This document shows positions 43,810-53,663 of a stretch of 64,000 nucleotides of DNA, piece by piece. The first letter of the stretch is position 1; every line of letters starts with the position of its first letter. The translations under genes were made by a program, and so were the position numbers. The notes below the pieces were generated by a model, which was not told the origin of the DNA, did no database searches, and was given only the letters and a program-made list of their open reading frames with translations. This DNA comes from Fulvia fulva (Eukaryota > Ascomycota > Dothideomycetes > Mycosphaerellales > Mycosphaerellaceae), in the NCBI RefSeq assembly GCF_020509005.1, contig NC_063013.1:2728001-2792000 (forward strand), read 5' to 3'.

Positions 43810-46800
43810 TTGAGACACCCAATCTTACCACTATCCAGTACAATGTCAACAAAAGCCAGCACAAGGTCCAGAGAAGCTTTCTCCAAGCACTGGACTCAAA
43901 GAAACACCTAGTCATTGCAGTCCAGGAACCTTGGATCAACAGCAAATCTAACAGACCATCTACTGCTAACGACACAAGGTATCACACACTCCTAGCCAAA
44001 CAAGGCACCCCTAGAACATGCATGTACATCAGCAAAGAGATGGCAACAGACAGCTGGGAACAAATCCAACAGGAAGGGGGAGACATCACCTCAGTCAGAC
44101 TCAACACCAACCAAGGCAGCATCCACATCCACAGTGTATACAACCCACCCCCTAGCTCCAGAAGCAGCACCCAGCTGGGCACACTACAACAGCTGCCAGA
44201 AATCTTGCAGAGTGACTCCCAACACATCGTGCTGGGAGACTTCAACTTGCACCATCCTACATGGGGATCAGACTTTGCACCTGCCCATCACTTCCTAGCT
44301 AACAGACTCCTCTCCACTACCCAAAGCAACAACATGCACCTAGTTACCCCAAAGGGCCTAACTACCTGGTCACAGAGAGCAAGCTCAAGCACCATTGACC
44401 TGTGCTTTGCATCACATGACCTGCAGCAGAAGGTCACCAGATGCTGGGTTAACCAGGACTTGGAGTCCTCATCAGATCACCTCCCAATTCAGGTGGAGTT
44501 TGAAACACAGACACAGCAGGAAGGAGACCTAGAACCTCAGCTGGCCTGGAAGGCAGCCAACTGGGAACAGATCAGACAAGACCTGGAACAGAAGCTAGCT
44601 GGACTAGAGACCAGGAGACTGGAAACAGCCTTAGACATAGACCAAGCAGTGGCAGAACTGGTTAGAACAATGCAGGAAACTGCGGCAGCCCACACCAGAG
44701 AAAAGAAACAGTCACTGTACCAGAAGCCATTCTGGACAAAGGAATGCTCAGAGAAGGTCAAGGCAGCCAGGCAGGCCAGGAGAGCCCTTACCCAGAGCCA
44801 CTCCCAGGAAGCATGGGACAGATACAACCAGGCAACCAGAGACAAGAAGGCCCAGATCAAGAGGGACAAGATGCCGGAGTGGAGGTCAACAGTTGGATCC
44901 ATTACCCAGAATCCTGAGAAGATGTGGAAACCAGCAAAGTGGGCAAGACAACCCACACAGGACAGAAACATGCTGCCCCAGTTTCCAAACATTGAAGACC
45001 AGGAAGGAGTAATCCAACACACTCTCCCAGGAAAGGCACAGGCATTGGGGAAACATTTCTTTGGCACACAGGTAGAAGCTGACCTGCAGGATCTGGAGGG
45101 CAGTGTGTATCCAACACCACTAGAGCAATCCTGCACAGTGGGAGAGGGAGAGATCAAGAGCATCATTAAGACACTCTCAGGAAACAAGGCCCCAGGACCA
45201 GATGGGATTCCAAACTTGTTCATCAAGACATGCAAGGACCAGATCTCCCCTGCACTGTCAAACATCTTTTCACAGTGCATGGCCCAAGGACACTGCCCTA
45301 AACACTTCAAGGAGTCACTGACTGTGGTCTTGAGAAACCCACAGAAAGAGGACTACACAAAGCTAAAGGCATACAGACCTATTGCCTTGCTCAACACACT
45401 AGGCAAACTCCTGGAAAAGATCATAGCAGAAAGGCTGACAAACCTAGCTGAAGAACATAGAATCCTTCCTGAAGAATAGATGGGAGGCAGGAAACAAAGA
45501 TCAACACTAACAGCTGTGGAACTTATCACAGAGCAGATCAAGACCCTGTGGAACTTTGGGAACAACAAAGCAGCCACACTCCTCTCACTGGACATATTAG
45601 GAGCCTTTGACAATGTCTCACACCAGAGGCTGATCCACATCCTGAAACAGAAGGCTATCCCCAACTGGACAGTCCAGTTCATCCAGTCCTTCCTCAGAGG
45701 CAGAACCACAAGACTAAGACTGGGCAGATACAAATCTGACAGCATGCCTACAGAGACAGGAATCCCACAGGGATCAACAATGTCTCTAATCCTGTTTCTC
45801 CTCTTTATAGCAGACCTGCCAGCAAAGCTAAACTCTAGAAACACATCAGCCTCAGGGTTTGTGGATGACACAAACATCCTAGCCTGGTCAGACAGCACAG
45901 AAGAGAACTGTAGAATCTTGTAGAAGAAACACAAGGAATTTGAGGAATGGGCCAGGAAACATGGAGCCAGATTTGCCCCAGAGAAGTATCAACTCGTCCA
46001 CTTCAGTAGAGCCAGAAACAGACACAATATGCAAGCCCCAATCACTATTCAGGGACACACAACAGAACCCTCAAGTGAATTAAGGGTGCTAGGAATATGG
46101 CTGGATCCAAAGCTCAGCTGGGGACCACAGGTCAAGAGAGCACAGGCAAGAGCAGACAACAACAGGCAATCAATTGACAGGCTTACAGCCTCCACATGGG
46201 GAGCCACATTTGCGAAAGCAAAGGTTATGTACAAGGCCATTGTGAAGCCAGCCATGCTATATGGAGCCCAGATCTGGTCAGCCCAAGACAAGATCCCAAA
46301 GAGAATTGCAGATCCCATCAGCAGAGCCCAAGCCTCCTGTCTGAAAAAGGTGCTTGGAGCATACAAGTCAACTCCAACAAGGGTGGTCGAAATGGAGTCT
46401 GGCTCCCCACCAGCCAAGCTCTACCTTCAAGGGTTGAGATACCAGTATGCAGGAAAGACGTCTGCATACCCAGCCCAGCTAGTAATCCAGAAGGCAGTCA
46501 ACAAAATCAGGAGCCAGTGCACAAGAAGGCACAGACAAGCAAGACCCAATCCAGCCCCACAGAAGCAGCAGGACCTGCAGAAGTTCAAAGAACTAACAGA
46601 ACAGCTGCACCTAGCCCAGCAGGAACAGGACAGAAGGGCTCAAGGGAGAGGATCAGCAGCCAGCCAAGGGAAGAAGCAACAGTCTCTAGCTGAAAGGATG
46701 GCAGGACTCCTCTGGAAGACTGAATGGACAAGAACCCCACAGAGGCCAGGAACCCCAAAGGCACTCCAACAGTTTGGTAGCCACAACTACCTACTGTACT

Positions 46801-47192
46801 CAGACCTGACCAGGTCAGAAGCAAGCATAGCAATACAAATCCGCTCTGAACACATCGGAGTCAGGGCATACCTGCATCAGAGAAAAGTCCTAGGTATCGA
46901 AGACAAGAGTTGCCCATGCGGCTACCTGTCCCAGAATGTCGAACATAGACTTCTGGTTTGCAAAGAATGGAGTACAGGGAGAGGTGAATGGAGGGCAAGG
47001 GCAAGGAACAGAAACTTCCAAGCCATGATCAGCAATAAGGGAGACCTCCAGAGAATTACAAGGTGGATCATCCACCAAGGATTTTTGGAGCAGTTCTCTC
47101 TTACTAGGGAAACAGAGAGATGGATTGAGGAGAGAAAGAAGGAGGAGGAGAGCAGGAAGAGGGGGACAACTCTAGGGTTGCAGACAAGGTAG
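43806..47192 (+). pseudogene. LINE-C ORF2: endonuclease-reverse transcriptase with two premature stops
   Basis: One frame of 1129 codons. AP-like endonuclease: N13 (QYN), E41 (QEPW), D145/N147 (GDFN), D224/H225 (SDH). RT: APGPDGI, YRPIALLN, FVDD with D687/D688. C-terminal CPCGY...H...C starting at C1036. No RNase H block seen. TAG at 45477 (codon 558) stands where LINE-A has Gln in the motif before MG.R..RST; TAG at 45921 (codon 706) follows NCRIL. Both fit CAG-to-TAG at CpA. Two further changes look RIP-like against the family consensus: Leu in DILGAFD (45597-45599) and Leu in STMSLILF (45786-45788). As it stands it encodes only a 557-residue endonuclease-to-early-RT product. Confidence 0.92.
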
Positions 47193-47386
47193 TCAGAGGC
47201 TAACCACCATGACACTAGTGCACCCTAATGGAAGGAAAACTGAGAACTCATGGCAAGGAAGCTATTAGAGAAGGAGAGGAGGTTTTTACCTAGGAACAGG
47301 TTTCCTACCTTATGTAGCAACATATATAGACATAAACCCGCATGGGCCGGAGGGCACTACAACGGGTAAATGAATCATCTATCTAT
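47193..47386 (+). other. LINE-C 3' UTR with stem-loop and (ATCT)n tail
   Basis: Stem-loop at 47280-47306: outer AGG/CCT, internal loop TTTTT/TT, inner ACCT/AGGT. It is followed by a GGGCCGGAGGG spacer, a TGAATC box and (ATCT)n. Architecture matches LINE-A and LINE-B although the primary sequence differs. Confidence 0.7.
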
Positions 47387-47450
47387 CTATATAGGCTAAT
47401 AGACTCTATAATAGCACAATAAACAATATATATCTATATATATCTATTTA
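47387..47450 (+). mobile_element. RIPed LINE-B copy (plus), 3' terminus
   Basis: The last ~60 bp of the LINE-B copy begun at 34216, separated by LINE-C. CACAATAAACAATATAT resembles the LINE-B end at 520-547. Then comes the AT-rich duplication shared with about 34200-34215. Confidence 0.7.
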
Positions 47451-48840
47451 TATATATATTAATAGATATACGGGCAAGTCTTTTAGGTCTTCTCTCTATA
47501 ACTTTACCTTTATACTTCTTTATCTTTACTATTAAACATACTCTATACTAGTGAAAGCTATCCTTAGGGATAGGAATAGGTTCTTTTAAGTCTATTACCT
47601 TATAAAGATTCTAGAGCAAATTCTTCCTAAAGTGTACAAATCTTTTATACTAAAGCTCCTACTACTTTAGGTCGGTCCCTAATTAAGTAGTCACAAAGGC
47701 ATTCTCTATTAGTAGTACATATAATAAGTAATGTGCCCGTTCTTATAGGAGAGGAGAAATCTTATTAATAAATAGAACCACCCTAAGGAGCTTTGTCTAG
47801 ATAATAGTCTTACTAGAGGGGGAATCAAGATAAAATAATAGAGGTTAAACACTAAACTACTTACTAAACTAGTTCTATAGAACTAGGTTTACTCCTAGCT
47901 TAGGTATAAGTAGGACATCTTCTAAAACAACTTTTCTACTAGCTCTCCTACTCATCTCTACATTTCTAATATAAGTAGCTAATAAAAACCCATCTCCTAC
48001 TTTAATCTATTTCTTTCTTGTTAAGAGAGTTATAGATCTAAAGAGGTGGCCTTAGTTATATAGGATAAAGTATAGGAGTTAAGTAACTACTCTAACGAGG
48101 GGAACTTCCCTAAACTTCTATAGTTAAGTAAGCCACTTTGTTATACTTATTATTATTAGACATTGTCTCTAGGGATAAGCTACATAAGTCACGTGACTCT
48201 TAGGCGGAAAACCCTTTTCTAGTCTTCTTTGCTTTAGAGGTATAAGGCTAGGCCTAGTTCTTCTAGAGTAATAGTATGTTAGAGCTAAGTTTCTTTACTA
48301 TCTTCTTAAGTCCTTCTATAGAGGACTTCTCTCTTAGTATCCTCCTTAAAGTAGGTAGTAGAGTTCTCTTCTCCTTAATATATATTATATTCTAGGAAGA
48401 TAGTAGTTAGGAATAAGATCTAAGGACCTTTCTTGCCTTGGGTAGACTAGGGCAGTCCTTAATCAGATGATCCTTCTTATAGAGAAGGTAGGAGAGTAGT
48501 CTTACTAGACCTAAGGGCTTGACCTAGGTAGCTATAATACTATACTTAGCCTTAGAGGGATCTAATCTAGCTTCTTAAGCTTTAAGGATCTTTAAGGTCC
48601 TTTTATAATCTTTCTTTAGCTAAGCTATAATAGTATTCCTAGCTATATAGTAGTTAGGTAGTAGTAAGCTTAAGAGCTAGGTCATCCTTACATTAGCTTT
48701 CCTATAATACTAACCCTCTAGGTCAACATTAGTAATCCTTTTTCTAAGAGAAATTAGGTATGTCTATATAGATCTAATAGTAAACTCTTTACTTATCTTA
48801 AAGGTTATACATTACTTTATAAGCTTATATATATAGGTTA
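47451..48840 (-). mobile_element. RIPed base-layer Copia remnant, piece 5 (integrase N-terminus, protease, gag)
   Basis: Aligns with clean Copia copy 2 from about 18880 to 20180 (minus strand), covering the start of integrase, the protease region and the gag zinc knuckle. It has fewer TpA-saturated stretches but clear RIP. TATATATAGGTTA (48828-48840) is the left duplication of the next LINE fragment. Confidence 0.85.
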
Positions 48841-49444
48841 CCTAAGGAATGGTCAGCTACAAAATCCGCGGTCAAGCACCCCCCGAAGCTCATCTACTAC
48901 CGCCTTACGAGGGCACAGAGTAGCATAGCAACCCAACTACGAAGCGAACACATCGGCCTCTAGAGGTACCTATTATGGAGGAAGGTTCTAGGATATACGA
49001 ATACTAGCTGCCCCTACGGCTATCGCTCCTAGAACGTACGGCACGCACTCCTCGTCTGTCCGAGGTAGTCGCTAGGAAGGGGGGAGTAGATGGCAAAGGC
49101 GAGGAACCGGACGATTAGGGCACTTCTTAACAACGCTAAGGACCTACGGCGCATTACGAACTAGATACTAGAGAAGGGCTGGCTAGAACAGTACCGCCTA
49201 GTAGGAACAGTGTAGGAAGAGAGGATACGACGTAGCGCGACGAGACCGGCTAGGAGCGGGGGCTAACGGGGTAGTGACATGGACTACGTACGTTCAGAGG
49301 GAAAGCTAAACTAGACAAGGAGTAGTCGGGGGCGGGAAGGGTTTTCACCTATTCGGGTTTCCCTTTGTACATAATAATAGATATATACCTGTATAGGCCG
49401 GATAGGGTCCTAGAACAGGGGAATGACAAATCTATCTATCTATC
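48841..49444 (+). mobile_element. 5'-truncated LINE-A fragment, lightly RIPed (604 bp)
   Basis: Homologous to 33306-33906 of the clean LINE-A: ORF2 C-terminus, 3' UTR, stem-loop and tail. Flanked by TATATATAGGTTA (48828-48840 / 49445-49457). Many CpA are retained, some converted, so it is intermediate in RIP between the clean and the saturated LINE-A copies. Ordinary 5' truncation without module. Confidence 0.9.
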
Positions 49445-49711
49445 TATATATAGGTTAGTAGCACCTAGCTATACTTGTTCTAGAGATATACCTACTTCTT
49501 AGTAGCTCTTCTAGATTTATATAAGCCCTTAAGCTCAAATTCATCTTCTGCTATAATCCTACTAAGGATACTAAAGTTATATACTACATTTTGTCTTATC
49601 TATATTAGCGTATTAAGAATCTCCTTAATTTTAGTCTCTTCTTAGGGTTTTAGAGTCTTACCCTTAATATTATTAAAAGACACTTCTATTAGGTTATGAA
49701 TTATAAAGTAT
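49445..49711 (-). mobile_element. RIPed base-layer Copia remnant, piece 6 (gag)
   Basis: Matches the gag region of clean Copia copy 2 (about 20180-20400). AATTATAAAGTAT (49699-49711) is the left target-site duplication of chimera 4. The right copy at 53020-53032 reads AATTACAAAGTAT, a single C/T difference at a CpA. Confidence 0.75.
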
Positions 49712-50789
49712 AGTCGACGATAAGAATTACCTATACGTAGTGTCGGCTACGAACCTCTCGTCTTACTACGAGAGAGCTAAGTATTCTTACGCTAGAGCGT
49801 CGTAGGCCCGACGGGCGCGTAACGTAGGCGAAGCCGCGGCGAATAGAGGACTACTAGCAAAACGGGTATAAAAACTATCCGACGAGCGTATACTCGTGTC
49901 GGGAGCGAGTCCCTCCTCTTTCTACGTATAAGAAGGGCGCGGAACCGTGGCCTATACGCTCGATAAGATACCTCTAGTATAAGTATAGAATTTTCACCTC
50001 CGGAGACCGTAAACTAAGCGGGCTAAGCGACGAACATTAGACGAGCGGACTATAGAACAATAACTAAGCGGACTATACGACGGCGTCGAGCGGACTACGA
50101 AGCAATCTAGTGTTTACTAGCGGGCAATACGGTAGGTAGGTAGACACGCGACGAAGCCTATAAGGGCCTATTTAACACCCGGTATAGGAACGAGGGTTTT
50201 ACCTAAGACACTACCTATCCCGCTATATAACGTACCTAGTCTAATATAGTAGATTACGACGAGGAAAAGACGATAGCCTAAGTAAGGAAAAGACGGCTAT
50301 TAGGACGGGGAAAAGACATATAATACAAGTAGATTAGTTCTATAATCGGGGAGGATCGAGGGTAGGGTAATAAGGAACTTTATATTAGTTAGTAGGTAGA
50401 AACGTAAGGAGTACGCTACCCGGCGTAGTGTATGCCCCGAGTAAACCTACGAGGTATAGACGGCCGCTTTCTAGAGATAGGCTACGGTAATGCGAAGGGC
50501 GTCAAAACCTAGGGCGTAGTATATACTAGTAGCGACGGCTAATACTATCTATATAGCCCGAGAGGACGGATACGTATGTCGGTTAATAGAGAGCACTAAA
50601 GGGCTTAGGCCTATAGAGGTGGATATTAGCTTAAGGAGCAAATAGGGAGGGAGGGCGTAGAGGGAAGCTTTTGCTCCGGGCTAACCTCTCGAAACGAGGC
50701 TATACGGTAGTACTAGATAAGTAGGAAAGCGCGGTTAAGACTTATTACCTTATCTTATAGCTAGCTTACTAAATACAATTCCTTCCTTG
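49712..50789 (+). repeat. 1078-bp 5' module, chimera 4 (RIPed)
   Basis: Same length and ends as the other three modules; the first base is A where the clean copy has G, a TpG-to-TpA change. The hairpin at the start and both repeat arrays are legible in RIPed form (AGCGGACTA near 50065-50095; GGAAAAGACG near 50262-50315). Confidence 0.9.
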
Positions 50790-53019
50790 CCCTAGACATA
50801 GATTAGGCGGTTAGCTCTAATATAGTAATAGGAGTTATAAGTAAGCTAAAAGGACGAAAAGCCCTAGGCCTAGACAGGATACTAAATATACTACTAAAAG
50901 AGTATAGAAAAGAGATCGCGCCGAGCCTTACAAACCTATTTACCGCGTACCTACGGCTAGGGTATCACCCGAAGCCGTATAGAGAGTCTATAATAGTAGT
51001 GCTACGTAAGCTATAGAAGGAGGACTATACTTAGCCCAAATCGTATAGACCAATCGTACTTCTAAACACGATAGGGAAGGTCCTAGAAAAGATAGTAGCC
51101 TAGAGACTTACGTAGCTAGCCGAGGACAACTACGTTCTCCTAGTAATATAGATAGAGGAAAGAAGCTAGCGATCGATACTAATAGTAATAGAGCTAATTA
51201 CGGAGCAAATTTAGACCCTCTAGTACTACGGTAGGAACCGAGCGGCGTCCTTATTATCCCTCGACATCGTAGGAGCCTTCGATAACGTCTTATACTAAAG
51301 GCTAATATATATCCTATAGTAGAAAGGCATCTCCTAGTAGGTAACGAAGTTCGTCTACTCCTTTCTCTAGGAACGGACGACATACCTAGTCCTAGGAAGG
51401 TACACGTCCGACCCGGTAAAGGTAGAGGCTAGAATACCTTAGGGATCTACTCTCTCCCCTATCCTGTTTCTAATATTTATGTCTAATCTAATCCCCCTAC
51501 CTACCTCTCCGTAAACCTTAGTATTAGGATTCGTAGACGACATAAACATTCTAGCCTAGTTAGACTCGATAGAGGAGAACTGTCGCCTCCTTAAAGATAG
51601 GCATAAGAAATACGAGGAGTAGGTAAAGAAGTATAGTACCCGATTCGCCCCTAAATAGTACTAACTTATATACTTTAGTAAAGCGAGAATATACTATAAT
51701 ATAAAGGCGGCGGTAAGAATCTAAGGCTACGAGACTAAGCTATTAGCGGAGCTACGAGTACTAGGGATCTAGCTCGACCCGAAGCTAAGCTAGAACGTAT
51801 AGATTAAGAAAGCCTAGAGTCGAGCGTAAGTTAACGAAGCCTCGATAAAGAGGCTTACGGCGTCTATATAGGGAGTAATATTCGATAGGTTAAGGGTAAT
51901 ATATAAGGCGATCGTTAGACTAGCTATATTATACGGGGCATAGATTTAGGGAATAGGAGGCGTAGGTAAGCCGATCCCGAAACGGATAGAGTAGCCCCTA
52001 AATAGGATATAGGTAGGTAACCTACGTAGGATACTAGGGGAATATAAGACAACGTTATTAAGTACGGTAGAAATAGAGACGGGAACACTACTAATCGGCT
52101 AATATATCCGGGGAATAAGAATTTAATACGCGGTAAAGACGACAGATTACCTAGTACAAACTACGATCTAGGAGGTAAAGAATAAGATAGAAAGCCGCTA
52201 CCGGAGAGGGGCCGGATATAGGACAAGCTAAAAAGGGGATGACCTTACTACCTTTACGGCCGTATAGACAAGTACCGAATAGCTAGTACGAAAAGAGGAG
52301 GAGCGTAGGACTCGCTAGGCCGGCGGGAGTAAGGCTAAGACCTAAAGTCTAGCGGAATAGATAGCGAGCTACCTATAGGATTAGGACTAGAAAAGGAAGC
52401 CCCCTAAGATAATAGGCCCGATAGTACTCCGAGCCTTCTAGAGACACAATTACTAGCTATATAGGGATCTAATAAGGGCCGAAGCAAGCATAGCGATCCA
52501 AATCAGGTCCGAATACATTAGATTAAGGGCCTACCTATTTAGGAGACGCGTACTAAACATCTATAGCCTAGCCTACTAGTGTAGCTACCTATCGTAAAAC
52601 CTAGAATATATACTACTACGATACCCGTAGTAGGCGAGAGGTAGGGGAAATTGGAGGCACTAAGCGGGAAGGAGAGACTACAAGTTAATCATTAGGGACA
52701 AAGGTAACATTCGCCGAATCTCTCGGTAGATACTATAGTAGGGATACCTCTAGTAGCTTAGCCTTACTAGCGAGACAGAGGAGTAGATAGATAAGAGGCG
52801 GAAGCTAGGAGGGTTATAGATAGGGTAGTTATTAGAGCAGGCCTATAACACTAGCGTACCCCTAATAAAGGTATTTTAAGACGATAACTAGGGGGAAAAG
52901 ACAGGCGGGAAGGAGGAGGGGTTTTTACTAATACGGTTTCCCCTCTATATATATAAAAACAAGATAGTATAGCTATATAGGCCAAAGGGCACTATAACAG
53001 CTTAATGAAATATCTATCT
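49712..53019 (+). mobile_element. RIPed chimeric LINE-B (chimera 4): 1078-bp module + LINE-B RT to 3' end
   Basis: Module 49712-50789, then LINE-B from just before the RT domain (50790) through the RT FVDD region (about 51535), C-terminus and 3' UTR (stem-loop about 52916-52945, outer GAGGGG/CCCCTC) to an (ATCT) tail. Its 13-bp duplication has one RIP difference. It uses a different LINE-B breakpoint from chimera 3. No open frame. Confidence 0.92.
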
Positions 53020-53663
53020 AATTACAAAGTATACTAATTAGCTCTCTATCTTATATCTCTAAAGGTTAAACTATCTCTTCTAATTATCCCTCCTTAGAAT
53101 TAGGATTTTGCCTCCCTTCTCCTCTATCTTCTTTTAGTATAAATCTTTAATAGATTAGATGTAATAAAACAAGGTATACATATTCTAAAGTAGTAGCTTA
53201 GATCCTACTAAGGCTTCTAGTATAGAATAGGAAAGTTCGTATATATAGATACTAAGGCCTACTTAGTAAAGTAAAGAAGGAGCGGTATAAGGTCTCGGGG
53301 CTAGGACATAGGTCTGTCTCTCCTAGTAGAGCTTTAAATAACTTATTTAAAGTGCTTCTTAATAGTATCTCGATGTAGTTCTACCTATAGAGTATCTTTA
53401 AGGTATTAGCTTTAGGTAAGCTATATAGAGTCCTTATCTAGGTTACCTATCGCTTAGTATTAAACTAAGCTCCTAATAAGATAGACGGGGTAGACTTCTA
53501 ATTCCTAGATATTCTCTACTACGATAGTAAGGGATATAAGTAACCTATACTAATATAAACCCGGGCTTATAACCTATTAAATAGGTACGGATTAATAGTA
53601 GCGGAGTAGAGTAAGAGATTAATATTTAACTAACTAATACTACGAGTATATAGTAGTATATTA
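53020..53663 (-). mobile_element. RIPed base-layer Copia remnant, piece 7 (gag start, leader, primer-binding site, start of 5' LTR)
   Basis: 5' end of the base-layer Copia. The primer-binding site CGGGCTTATAACC (53562-53574) is the clean site with one C-to-T, directly followed by TATTAAATAGGTACG, the RIPed LTR end (53575 on). Beyond about 53600 similarity to the clean LTR fades, so the LTR belongs to a related Copia family or is disrupted. ATAGTAGTATATTA (53650-53663) is the duplication of the next LINE-A. Confidence 0.75.

Larger units (their letters stand above)
42481..47386 (+). mobile_element. Nearly intact LINE-C non-LTR retrotransposon (4906 bp)
   Basis: 15-bp duplication CTATATAGGCTAATA (42466-42480 / 47387-47401). 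69-bp 5' UTR, ORF1 (42550-43809), ORF2 (43806-47192) interrupted by two TAGs, 3' UTR with stem-loop and (ATCT)n tail. Inserted in the 3' UTR of RIPed LINE-B. CpG is nearly absent: I count one in 44101-44400, against 18 in 30901-31200 of LINE-A. Unlike the chimeras it retains ORF1. Whether it is full length at the 5' end cannot be told from one copy. Confidence 0.93.

Noticed and set aside
44537..45310. 257-codon minus-strand frame opposite LINE-C ORF2
   Set aside because: It is antisense to the endonuclease-RT. Its Cys/Ser-rich composition is that expected from the complement of the coding strand, with no domain seen.
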